In this document: piece by piece, positions 46,914-57,639 of the stretch
How the letters are laid out: the number at the start of each line of letters is the position of its first letter
Position numbering within the stretch: the stretch's first letter is position 1
Source of the DNA: Fragilariopsis cylindrus CCMP1102
Taxonomy: Eukaryota; Bacillariophyta; Bacillariophyceae; Bacillariales; Bacillariaceae
NCBI GenBank assembly: GCA_900095095.1
Contig: FMBT01000337.1
Location: forward strand, 1 to 64,000
Length of the DNA stretch: 64,000 bases
Direction of reading: 5' to 3'
Position numbers and translations under genes: made by a program
The notes under the pieces: model-generated
What the model was told of the DNA's origin: nothing
What the model saw: only the letters and a program-made list of their open reading frames with translations
Databases searched by the model: none

Positions 46914-49900
46914 ATGACCGACAACCCAGTAGAGGGCAATCATGACTTGGAGTCAACGAGAAAGCAGTCGCAAGTCGAAGGAGAAGAAGTAACTAAACGC
47001 AATACTACAATTATTGATAACGCGTTTCCCGACGAAAACTTGGCGTCCACCGAAAGCTCACCACAAGAGAATCCCATAGCATTGACTGCTGCTAACAGAA
47101 AACGACATCTGGTAGTGGCAGATGATCTTGAAAATGGAAAGAGAAATCGGCTCTCGTTCGAAGGGAATAGCAATGGTCCTATCTCCGCTGATCTAACACC
47201 CATCCTGGTTTCGAATGGTATTTCTAGCGCTCCATCCTCTCATGTTCCTGCTCCTACTCCTACTCTTGCTCTTGCTGCTGTATCAAGTCAAGGCATGTTT
47301 GACGACGCCGAGGGAGACGAAACCTTCGATATTGAAGAATACAAGCAACCGACTAATCCTCCACTCATTACTATTCGACCCGATTTAGTAGCCGCGATTC
47401 TAGGCACGCCGCCCAAGCCAAGAGCCTTAAGGACAGGAATTCCGCCAACCGTTACTCAACCTAATATTGTTGTGAAGATAGATACGATGAGACAAGATAG
47501 TAAGGGACAGAAAAGGACGATAAATAAGAAAATCAAGAAGAAAATGGGAACCGAAAAGGAGAGAATAGCAGCAGCGGCAATCCTAGAAGGCGAAATCGAC
47601 TTACTGAGAATCCTACGGAGAAACGATTGTAATTTCCTGGGTAGACAATGCTTCATTTTTACGCTACAGCAACTCGAATGGGTTCTTGACGATGATCAGA
47701 ATCTTCCAGATGTATCGTCTAGACAAAAAACACTCGAAATTGTTACCCAAAAGCTAAAAGGAAGCCATCTTATTACCACTGACAAAATTGAGGTTATCAA
47801 GGAAGATGAAACTTTCCAAATAGCCGAGAAGGTAAAAGTTTGGAAGTATTTGATCGAAAAGTGGAAGGAAGATAACGTAAAGATACCCGATGAAGAGCAA
47901 TTTCCTCTGGATGGCCCTTTATCGTGTTTATTTCCTACTGGTACACTTCAATTTATGAAATCTGTTAATGTCAAGACAGCTATCGACTTTTTATGTCTTA
48001 AGAAAACTGAGAGTGGTCTTGTCATTGAGATGTTTCGTGCCTGGAGGAAAATATGTGGCCTAAAGGAGATATCTTTAAATCCTCTTGCAAAACATTTAAC
48101 TGGTATCAGTGCACGTATTGAGACAAGTCTCAAATGCGAACAGATTGCTGAAAGAAACGATACGATGAAATGGATGGCTGGAGCCATGGTGGTGCTGACA
48201 GGTGCCGCAAGAGAATTTTCTGTAGATCATTCCAAGATATTTTCAGCAAGGCACTTTGTAGAAACGAAAACGAAAACTCTTGCTGATAACCTTGCCGATT
48301 GGAGAGCAAAATCTGGACTCTCCGAACTGAAAGGCTCGGGAACGGTGGCTATGGTATCATCTTGGAAAGCTCAGTTGAAAGACGAACTTGAAGCTGAAAC
48401 TTCTGAGGGAGAAGTGCTTCCGGAGCAAGAAATCAGAAAAGAAATCGAGATTACCACGCTCCCATTAGAGAAACAGCCGGCTGAAGACGACGAACAAAAG
48501 AAGAAGAAAAGGACAAAAAAAGAAAAATCAAAAACGGATCTTTCGTCCCCTGAACATATCGAAAAAGGTGGAAACGGCCATGCAAAGAAAATCCGTGATA
48601 ATGATCGAACACCCAAGGATGATGAAAGGGGAGGAATCACTCCTAAGAAAGCTGTTCGTTCTCCAAAATCGAATTCGATCAATCCTTTTGATGCGTTGTC
48701 GAAACCAAGCAAGACATTTCTTGCCATAATGAATATAAGCACGGGTTCACAGTTTCTCGGGACTCGAACCACAGATATTGCAAATACGTATATCAAATAC
48801 AGAGAAGATAAGGGGATGCCAGCTCTAAAGGGATTTGGAGCAGTTGCTTCTATTAGTGGATGGAAGAAGTTGGTGAGGAATAAGGCTGTTTTGATTGGCG
48901 ATTTGAAACTAGCTCATTTGAATGAAGCGCGAAATACAAAGATGGTGGATGCTGGAACTCCGGCCAAACCAAAAAACAAAAAGTTAGGAAAGACCATTAA
49001 AAGCCGGTTTGGAGAACTTGATGCCCTGGTAGCGAAAGCCTCCTCCAAGGAATTCAAGACGAAACACTCGTTCTCGGTCCTTTCTACAAGACAAAATGTT
49101 AATTTTTATTTTGAGCTAATAGTTCGCCAGTGCCAGTCAGGAGGATACAAGAGATATTTAAGATATTTGGGTAACAACCCTGCATCCATATCAGTTGGTC
49201 CTATCGTCGAAAGAAATAACCGAACTAAAGATGGGCATGTTCCGATTATAATAGACCCTTACGAGAAATCGGACAAGATGAGTGGTAGGCAACCCTACGA
49301 TTCTTTGACGTTTGGAACGATTGGACTGGATAGTCTCGATGTTCAACCCCCAAAACAAGATGATGGTAAGTTTTGCTGAGCATGTAGTTTTCTAATATCT
49401 TTTCGTGCTTAACTTCTTTTTCTAACATACCAATTTATTTATCTTAAACGAAGATCATATAACCACTATAGAGGAAGTAATCAAAATATTTGTTCTGCAA
49501 AAGAAAGGATCGTGCGGAAGAACCGATGATCTAATGCCAAGTGAGGGATCACTTCCCTCATCTAAGGGAATTGCGAAGTCATCTACTACATATCCTCCAC
49601 CAGCTAACGCGGATATCAGGAGTAAGCAGCCTCAAAAGGAGGGTGTCGAGTCTCGAAACACTTTCAACATGTTTAAAGTTCTACACGATAGCAAACAGAA
49701 GTATATACTATGCGAAGTAGAACCAATTGAGAAGGGACAGTCAGTAGAGTTGTCCCTTTTGCCGCTCGATTTCTTTGACAAGTCTTGGTTATCAGAAGAA
49801 AGCGGCAGTAAAGTCAGAGCTTGGATAGAAGATCAATTAGTTAAACTACCGGCCCAAATTCTTCTTGATCTACTTGAATTCTTGGAAAGAGAAGTCGCAA

Positions 49901-52389
49901 CGGATCTTTCGCGTCGTTTTGAGTTAGTATTCAATGGTGTAGATCTTCCACCAAAAGACGCCGAAGCTACTTCTAGCTACTCATCTATGACAACCGTAGA
50001 GCTAGCACTTGCACGAAGAAGAATTCATTGGGTAACAGTAAAGATTCTCGAAAATCTTCAGACTATCGGTGGGGGGTTTGATCGAAACCTTTCGACTGAT
50101 TTGCTTTGGACCAAAGCTTTCGTCCTCAAACTTCTAGATCACTCATGCTGGAGTTTGGCGATATCTGAAACCATTAAAAAGGAAATTGCACAAGAGATCC
50201 ACTATGAATTCTCGTATAGAGGATTCAATGGATTTGCTAGCACTTTCGATCTATGGTGCCCAATAGCCAAGAAACTCTTCGATTACACCATCGATCTGTT
50301 TGTTGGGTTTTCGGGAGGGTTGGAGAGCTTTTCCTCTGAAGCGAATTTGATCACCGAGCTATGTTCTATGGTCTCTCAGTCTATTTCAGATTTGAGAATA
50401 TCATTTAATGATTCGCGAAAAAGTGACCTGTTAAAGCTTGTTGCTTTAGTTTACAAAGAAGGGGTCCGACATAACTCAAAATGTTTGCCTTCATTTGAAG
50501 AAGTTACACAAAAGCTCAATTCTATCAACAAAGACCTTCAGATTGTGGCTATTGGTCAGAGCTGCGGAGGATCCAGTAGGAAAGAAGCTACCCGATTTCA
50601 AGACTTAAAAGACACAAAGATCTGTGATGGGGCCAGCATAGATGTTCGCTGGTATGTAGACAGACAAATTCTTGCTGTTGTTCAGACTGCGATTCGATGC
50701 GGAATGGCTACTTTTGTTCTGGAGAACGAAAAAACTTTTGTTGGCAGCATTGAAACCAAAATCCTCGAAGCTGTGCGGATAGCTGTGGGAGAAACGGAAC
50801 TACAATTTCTATCACTAGAGAATTTTGAGATCCACCGAGCAGAGCGCGTCTTACAATCAATGTCTAACGATTATGATGATCGATCGTCACCAGCGCCGTC
50901 GGCTAACCCTATTTTCCTTGGATTTATATGGCCTCTACTCAAAGCTGAGGGCTGGAGACTTGCGGCTGGTGGCTTACCCTCTGATACTTCATATATTCCA
51001 CCGGTAGAAAACAAGAGCCAAAAACATGTACGCCATCACAAGAATTTATTCGCAAGACAGAGGTCACAACTAGCTAGAGATTCTAGTGGTTTTGGTCTTG
51101 GGTACATTCCGAAGTTGACAAAACGACTCTTGATCCAATGCTTGGAGAGGGAGGAGGGGATTCCACTCAAAAATAAACTAGACTGTGACGGGAAATCTGT
51201 AGATTCGTCGACCAAAGCTGTTATGAAAGCATTTGCCTCTTCGCTTCTTTCAAAGCTTGAAAAAACCGACACTCTAACGACGAATGGAATCGAGCTGCAA
51301 AAGACTCAAGGTGTTGTCAGTGAATTACTTTCTTTATTTAATGAGATTGTTCCGCTAACATTTTCAAACGAAGACAATCGCAAACTCGCTGAAGGAAAAC
51401 AATGGAGTGACATCCTTGATTGTAGATACCTGCTCAAAGTACTGATTATCATGCCAAACATACTAAAGGATGCTGATCTTCCTATTCAGCAATATCAACA
51501 AACAATTAGTGTCATACACGAACTCCTACATTTTCTATCCCAAAACCAGCAAGATTTCTTCGACAATTATTTCCGTCTACCAAACGAAGAGTACCTATCT
51601 GAGTCTGAGTTTCCTTCTTGTCTTCCTTCTCAAATAAGAAATGCTGTTATGGGGGATACCAACCTGGAAGAACGTAAATCGTCACAATCCCCAGTAGACG
51701 GAGATGCATCAATTGAGGTCATCCATCCAACAGATCGCGATAACTTGACAGATTTTGTGGTCGGTGTCTTGAGCCAGACAATAATAGGTAATGCAACCTT
51801 AGACGATGAAAATCGACAGGGAAGATCCATCACAGGAGTTGGCCATCCCTGCATTATTTGTCGTCGCTGTTTTGGTGTCAAGGGGGGGAAATACTGCTAT
51901 AGCAGCTTCGAGAGTCTCTGTTCGGCTGCAACGACAATTGAAAAGCATCTTCTACGCTGTCCTGAAATCGACCACGATGTCAAGCAAGAAATTACCAAGA
52001 CTCGGGTGTATCATGCCGAACAACGAAAAAAACTACCATCCGGTGCACAAGCTGATTTCTACAAACAGTTGTATGATCGGTTACAGCAATCCACGGTCAA
52101 GCCTCCAAACGAATCGCTGTACGACTATGATAATCGTACCATCAGCAATACAACTTTGGCAAAAAATGAGGCGTCCGTCAAAAACTTAAGTTTCAGGAGT
52201 CACATAGATGTCATGAAATACATCCAGTCCAATGAACCATGGAAAAGCACTAAGTCACTTGTTGAAATGGTGGATATGTACTATAGTTGTTTAGAATATG
52301 GTGGTAAGCTTTACAATACGAATGGTAGTAGTGCTGACACATTCAGTTCTGAATGGCTGTACTCGAAGCTAGCTCCGGAACAAGATTAA
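46914..52389 (+). CDS. Large unknown protein (1795 aa) with C-terminal Cys/His zinc-binding motif
   Basis: join(46914..49365, 49454..52389); donor GTAAGT, acceptor ACGAAG, phase kept (DDD at the joint), 1795 aa. Not recognised. The N-terminal ~330 residues are mostly disordered with a basic patch (KGQKRTINKKIKKKMG). Then come helical segments with two related stretches, LADWRAKSGLSELKGSGTVA and YREDKGMPALKGFGAVASIS, each ending in a Trp-Lys (SWK, GWK): an internal duplication separated by a Lys-rich linker. The second exon is helical with few low-complexity tracts. Near residues ~1610-1655 CIICRRCFGVKGGKYC and HLLRCP form a C..C..C..C..H..C pattern that could bind zinc, followed by HAEQRKKLPSGAQADFYKQL. 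Intact across 5.4 kb, so under selection. Possibly nuclear (inference). Confidence 0.75.
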
Positions 52390-52431
52390 AAGCCAACTTG
52401 TACAGATGTGGGTTATTTCATCATAACGGGA

Positions 52432-52458
52432 TTATGTTATGTTATGTTATGTTATGTA
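52432..52458 (+). repeat. (GTTAT)n short tandem repeat
   Basis: About five units of a pentanucleotide in the 178-bp spacer between convergent genes, followed by a (GT)n run near 52500. Confidence 0.85.
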
Positions 52459-52567
52459 ATTAAGATCTATAAAATAATATTGGGAAAATAATTATTGTGT
52501 GCGTGTGTGTGTGTGCGTGTGTGAAATTATGTAATTTTTACAGGATTGTCATTATTATTCTCATCTA

Positions 52568-53473
52568 TTATTGTCCTTGATATGTTTTAGAAATGTACGA
52601 TAGTAATGGGAACTCCTTATCAAGATACTCATTGCCTTTCTTTTGAATCTTTCCTTGCTGAGGTTTTTCGGCATAACCAGCATAAATAGAATCAATATAC
52701 TCCATACCAGAAATAACTTCCCCTATCGGTGAAAATCCTTGGTTATCTAGAAATTTATTTCCACCGTGACGCGTATTAAAAAACATTTGTGTCGTACGTG
52801 TATTCGGACCGGAGGTGGCATACGTTAAGGTACCTCTTGCATTTGTTTGTATCACAGGATCATCCTTGATTGGTGTTTTCTGACTATTTGACGGGATCGC
52901 TGGTATACCAAATTGAGTGATGAAATCATTGACAACTCGAAAAAATTTCGCGTCCTTATAGAATTCCTCCTCCAATAACTGTTTCATATGCTCCACACCC
53001 AAGGGTGCCCATTCGGGTTTTAATTGAACTACCACATTTCCTGTTTTACCATCCTTTAAATTCGATAATTCGAAAGTGTAAATATTCTTATCACCACCAC
53101 CCCCACCACCTTCTTTTTTCTTCTTCTCTTCCTTGATTTCTCCCGTGATCACTCCGCCCTGTTTTTCTTCTGCTTCTACTTCTGCCGACGACGACGATGA
53201 TGATGATTTATCAGGTTTTCTAAAATCACGTTGCATCTTTTCCGGACTGCCTATTACGTTAACATCATTTTGCCTTCGATGACGCATGGCAGCCTGTCTA
53301 ACTCCAGGAAATGGGTCACTACGAAATAAACAAAACACCAAACCACATATTAAGGCTACGGAACCTACTATTTTCATGAGAGAGTATCGCTGCTGCTTCC
53401 TTGAAGGTAATGCTCTAGTACTTCCACGCTTTACAGTTGTCATTCTATTGATTACTCGTTTTGGCCAGAGCAT
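52568..53473 (-). CDS. Membrane-anchored divergent cyclophilin (peptidyl-prolyl isomerase-like)
   Basis: 301 aa from ATG 53473 (a TTG lies five codons upstream). The basic N-terminus is followed by one hydrophobic segment (LMKIVGSVALICGLVFCLF), giving a type II membrane protein, then a Ser/Glu/Lys-rich linker with a Gly run. The cyclophilin domain starts near residue 132 (NIYTFELSNLKDGKTGNVVV) and has KFFRVVNDFITQFGIP, the site of the canonical FHR..F..QGG; His is replaced by Phe but Arg and Gln remain. RGTLTYATSGPNTRTTQMFF and FLDNQGFSPIGEVISGMEYI are typical. Secretory-pathway (probably Golgi) type II cyclophilins of this divergent kind are common in algae. Activity is uncertain because of the active-site changes. 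Confidence 0.75.
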   Translation of the reverse strand: MLWPKRVINRMTTVKRGSTRALPSRKQQRYSLMKIVGSVALICGLVFCLFRSDPFPGVRQAAMRHRRQNDVNVIGSPEKMQRDFRKPDKSSSSSSSAEVEAEEKQGGVITGEIKEEKKKKEGGGGGGDKNIYTFELSNLKDGKTGNVVVQLKPEWAPLGVEHMKQLLEEEFYKDAKFFRVVNDFITQFGIPAIPSNSQKTPIKDDPVIQTNARGTLTYATSGPNTRTTQMFFNTRHGGNKFLDNQGFSPIGEVISGMEYIDSIYAGYAEKPQQGKIQKKGNEYLDKEFPLLSYISKTYQGQ

Positions 53474-53992
53474 GAGGGAGGAACGCAATTGATTTGACTG
53501 TCAAATCTGGGTCTTCCTGTTGGTACATTATGGTGTTTACCCTTTGCACACATAACTGGCTGTGTTAGTACAGTACTTTACTTCCAATTTAATACTAGTG
53601 TTTTACAAACACGAATGAATGGAATCAATCCGTGACCAAGACTGAATGCTTTTTTTCTGACATGCCTCTCCGCTGAAAAGGCGGGCGGGCCAACGGGTTT
53701 TTTTCTTTTGTCAAATGAAATAGAAAAAATCACGTCGTGAAAAATCGAGACAAAAATCTATGCTTTTAGTTCTTCTACTACAGTACAACAAAAATCACAA
53801 AATCACAAATCGAATAGTAATCATCACGAATTATTTGCACATCGCTTTACATACAGTCCCTTATTCATCGAATCGAATCGAATCGAATCTACTTCTACTT
53901 CTACTTCTACTTTAAACTTCGTTATTTGTATCTACCACAGTGGTTGAAATCGAAAACTCACATACTATCTTCTATTCGAAAGTCCTAATAAT
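53474..53992. promoter_or_regulatory. Shared upstream region with (AATCG)n and (CTTCTA)n runs
   Basis: 519 bp between the cyclophilin (-) and kinesin (+) starts. It holds an (AATCG)n run at 53867-53888 directly followed by a (TACTTC)n run to about 53911, probably in the kinesin 5' leader. Confidence 0.5.
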
Positions 53993-56977
53993 ATGATGAA
54001 AGTCTCCGACGACATCAATCGTCGTGTACCACCTGTTTTGATTGTAGAAAATCATTGTGGAATTGAAATGGAAACAGTCCTACGTATTCGCCCTCTTTTG
54101 AAGAAAGAGCGAGATGATCTGATCTTGCTCGAGGCACGAGAGTCGTCCACCACGGAATCAAATAATAATGAAATTCAAACTGTTATTCTAAATCCATTAA
54201 ATCCGTCACCGTCAGCTGGTGGTGGAAGTTATAGTAATCGATCACGAACGGATTCCGATTCGACCGCCATCAACACTCCACTGGAATGTCATTTCAATCA
54301 TATTCTCCCCGAGAATACCAGTCAGGATAAAATATACTACACGATTGGGTTACCCATTGTTACTGCTACCATGAACTCTCTCAAGAATGCTACTTCTCGT
54401 CATCATTCGTCTCGTGATAGAATGCCGAAGAGTCATCTCCTTATATCTATGGGTGTTGAGAATTCTGGAAAAACTTATACGTGTTTTGGTGGAATGACAA
54501 TTCCAAAAAGACGCGCATCTCAAGATGGTTTGGTTCCAAGACTTTTAGATAGTATGTTTTCTCAATCAAATCATGCCAGTGGTGGCTCAAAAGGATTTAC
54601 CGTCCAAGTTTCTATCTTACAAGTCACTCAACCAAAGGGAGGAGGGAATAAAAGTGATCCGAATTCATGTCAAATCCATGATTTACTGGCCACTCCTCCT
54701 CAGTCTTCTTCATCCCCCTTCGGTGCATCTCCAAAGATTAAGAAAAAATTAAATGTTCGAAACATTGCAGCTCGATTTGAACGTGCTATTCCTAGTCCCG
54801 TAAATCGGAGGACTTCAAAGTCATCCGATGATAAAATGGTAGAACTAGATGCTGAGAATATCAAGCCTGCATTTCAAAACTGTCGAAATATTACACAAGC
54901 ACGAGAAGTTCTTCAAAATGGATTCAATACATCCCAAAAACATAGGACGGGAGACCAAAACTATCATTTGTACATTACAATGCAACCAGTAATCGATGGA
55001 ACAAAATATGGTGACAGTATTTCGATATTGGATATGGCTGGTCTTGAAAAGGAAAAGATCAAACAGAATATCCGAGGTAAACAAGACGTGACAAGTACGA
55101 ATCAAGCGGCAAATGAAGCTGTTTTTGATTGCCTAAAAACTATGGTGAATAATGTAAATATTGCTAGCGCCAAGAATACTTATTCAGATGACGAAGTTAG
55201 CGAGGTCTCATCAGTTTCCCGGTGGAAGCAGCCCATCACGAGTGAGCAATTGAAGCCTGTCCCTTTTCGACGACACAAAGTTACCATGATCTTGAACCAG
55301 TTATTCGTACAGAATTCATCGGTCAAGGTAACACTTCTATTGGCAGCTTATCCCGGGCATATCGATTTCCAGCAGAAACGAATGTTACTACAGAATATTG
55401 AAATATTGCATGGATCTACTCTTGTAGCAACGCCTTTGGACACCACCTCTGCAGAAGAAAATAGTCCGACCCGAATGAGAATGGAGAATAGAAACAAAGA
55501 TAATGAACTACATAAACGTCGAAATAGCAGCAACCAGAAAAGAACAGTGAAACTTGCTACTACTTTCGAACAAGGTCAAGAATCAGATGATCGACAAACT
55601 GGTCATCAGAATGAACAAAAGGCTAGGGTGCGAGCAACTCCGCCACGGGCACCACAAAGAATGCAAAAAGTCTCACCTGCAAAGCCTAGTGCTCCAGTTA
55701 TGAATCATGAGAATCGTGGGGCACCACAAAGAATGCAAAAAGTCTCACCTGCAAAACCTAGTGCTCCAGTTATGAATCAAGAGGTTCGTGCTTCTTCATC
55801 AGAATCTTCCAGATTCGTCGAACAAAAAGTTGTCCCTAGTGCTCCAGCTTTTCGCGAGGTCCAACAACAACAACAACAGCCGTATATCGATCCAGTGAAC
55901 GAGAATTTTGTGTCTGACTTTCCGGGTGCACGGATTCCTGCAAGTGCAGAAGGAAATTCCGGCTTCACGTTGGAGTCTGTGTCCTTCCCAGATCCTTCTA
56001 CTGCACTTAGAACCAGTAGAGATCAGCGCCCGATTGCTGTTCCTCAAGTGGAGAATGATTCGAGTAACTTATTCCGACAGGAAGCACCTGCATCATTTCC
56101 TAGAAAAGCAGAAACAAAGAATAATTTGCAGATAAATCAACAGGAAAAACTCAAATCTCCTCTTGGACGGTCTCGCTTAGAAAATTCCGAACATCATCAT
56201 GCGACGTCTAGCAAAACAGCGTCAACTCGGAATGATTCGCGTAGAAAAGGAGATGATCGATCTTTTTCCAATGAAAATGAAATCCCGTCGCATTGCTTTG
56301 ATGATAATTTTGCTGAGCAAGCTAATGACTCGTATGACTCGAAGATTGTTGACCGCAACAATGGCCAGAATGAATATAACAATCAAGTGGAAGTACTTGA
56401 GGCAAAGCTAAAACGATCTATTCAAGAGATTAAAGCTCTTGAGCAAATTTGTTCTCAGCTTGAAAAAGAAAATGCAGAGCTGAAGAACAATGCCCGTGAA
56501 GTGGGGCGTAAAGAAAGACAATTACGATGGACGGAACAGGATGAGGAGGAATTCGTCGAATCGAGAAAAATGAGACAGGAAGCTCAATGTAAGATCAAAG
56601 AACCAATCTACGATCATTTGGAAAAAGTAAAGTACATATATGGTATCAAGAACCAATGGTGTATGACCAACAAGAAACATTTTTCGCTCTCTTTACCAAA
56701 TCAGTTCCAGCGCGCTCCTGCCTTGGATATCCGCGACAGCAATATGATTGAAAAAGATGAAAGTGGTTTTAAAGTCAAATCCGAAGAAGGAATGCAGAAG
56801 CATAATAAACCAGTGCTAGGCAATAATAAAAACAAGGCAAGTGGATTAGCGCGTCGTGCTTCCAGAAGTATCAGAAAGAGTTTAACACCCCATAAGTCTC
56901 CTGTACAAACTTACCAGGCTCCCGCAGGATTATCTAGACTAAAGCATCTCGCAGGAAAAAGGCTAGAATATAACTAA
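53993..56977 (+). CDS. Divergent kinesin-like motor protein
   Basis: 994 aa, one exon, ATG 53993. The motor domain covers ~residues 20-490: VLRIRPLLKKERDDL, ECHFNHILPENTSQDKIY, P-loop SMGVENSGKTYTCFGG (GxxxxGKT kept), switch II-like SILDMAGLEKEK in place of DLAGSE, and RRHKVTMILNQLF, LLLAAYPG. Switch I (NxxSSRSH) is not recognisable, so motor activity may be reduced. After the motor comes a disordered region with a 24-residue unit repeated twice (see the repeat at 55649), a coiled coil (VEVLEAKLKRSIQEIKALEQ) near residues 797-850 and a basic C-terminus (GLARRASRSIRKSLTPHKSP) that may bind microtubules. N-terminal motor, but the subfamily is not assignable. Confidence 0.78.
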   Translation: MMKVSDDINRRVPPVLIVENHCGIEMETVLRIRPLLKKERDDLILLEARESSTTESNNNEIQTVILNPLNPSPSAGGGSYSNRSRTDSDSTAINTPLECHFNHILPENTSQDKIYYTIGLPIVTATMNSLKNATSRHHSSRDRMPKSHLLISMGVENSGKTYTCFGGMTIPKRRASQDGLVPRLLDSMFSQSNHASGGSKGFTVQVSILQVTQPKGGGNKSDPNSCQIHDLLATPPQSSSSPFGASPKIKKKLNVRNIAARFERAIPSPVNRRTSKSSDDKMVELDAENIKPAFQNCRNITQAREVLQNGFNTSQKHRTGDQNYHLYITMQPVIDGTKYGDSISILDMAGLEKEKIKQNIRGKQDVTSTNQAANEAVFDCLKTMVNNVNIASAKNTYSDDEVSEVSSVSRWKQPITSEQLKPVPFRRHKVTMILNQLFVQNSSVKVTLLLAAYPGHIDFQQKRMLLQNIEILHGSTLVATPLDTTSAEENSPTRMRMENRNKDNELHKRRNSSNQKRTVKLATTFEQGQESDDRQTGHQNEQKARVRATPPRAPQRMQKVSPAKPSAPVMNHENRGAPQRMQKVSPAKPSAPVMNQEVRASSSESSRFVEQKVVPSAPAFREVQQQQQQPYIDPVNENFVSDFPGARIPASAEGNSGFTLESVSFPDPSTALRTSRDQRPIAVPQVENDSSNLFRQEAPASFPRKAETKNNLQINQQEKLKSPLGRSRLENSEHHHATSSKTASTRNDSRRKGDDRSFSNENEIPSHCFDDNFAEQANDSYDSKIVDRNNGQNEYNNQVEVLEAKLKRSIQEIKALEQICSQLEKENAELKNNAREVGRKERQLRWTEQDEEEFVESRKMRQEAQCKIKEPIYDHLEKVKYIYGIKNQWCMTNKKHFSLSLPNQFQRAPALDIRDSNMIEKDESGFKVKSEEGMQKHNKPVLGNNKNKASGLARRASRSIRKSLTPHKSPVQTYQAPAGLSRLKHLAGKRLEYN
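55649..55792 (+). repeat. Two tandem copies of a 72-bp coding unit inside the kinesin gene
   Basis: Copies start at 55649 and 55721 and encode APQRMQKVSPAKPSAPVMN plus a variable end. The first ~57 bases differ at one position; the remainder diverges. An in-frame duplication in a disordered linker. Confidence 0.9.
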
Positions 56978-57639
56978 GTGCGTGAAGTACTAGTAATGAT
57001 TCATTCTTTAACACTTTCTACTAAATAATACTTATACTGGACAGTCTTTGGCACACATGGTGCCTCTACTTTTTGATCTAGTAGGTTAGGTATATTCATT
57101 CTAATACTCGTTGTTAGGCCTGCCTTAAAGATGAATAGTGCTACAAATACACTAGCTAGCCTTGTTATACAACGAAGACCTCTTATGAATAAATAACACT
57201 AACCATAACAGTGTAGGAAAAATCTCATTGTTATTTTTATTGTAAAATTCCGAACCAACAAGAACAAAACAGTTGGAAATAGTTGCTAGTAGTGGACAAG
57301 ATAGATACGATGTTACACTACCAGGCGAGAAGAAATATCTTACAATACCAGGAGAGAAGAAACTAAGCATTTGCACAACACAACAGATCGAAGCAATTTG
57401 TACTAGTAAAAATGTATATGGTGAAAGTTCAACTTATACCACCTCCTCATCGTAGCGTAGAACATGGTTCCCAAACTCCCACAGAAATCGACTCAAGTAA
57501 GTAGTGCAGTCATTACTTATCCAGTAGCCCTACTTTTCGTTCGCTCTGAGTTAGTTACGCCGCTTCTTATCTTTTGTTCCATATCCATTAGTCAACTGAA
57601 TGAATGAATTGTGATTTTTATTTTGTACAATAAGCACGT
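56978..57639. other. Intergenic region between convergent genes
   Basis: 662 bp shared 3' flank of the kinesin (+) and ELM2-SANT-PHD (-) genes. A pair of similar 20-base stretches (CAGGCGAGAAGAAA and CAGGAGAGAAGAAA) lies near 57321 and 57349. No gene seen. Confidence 0.5.
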
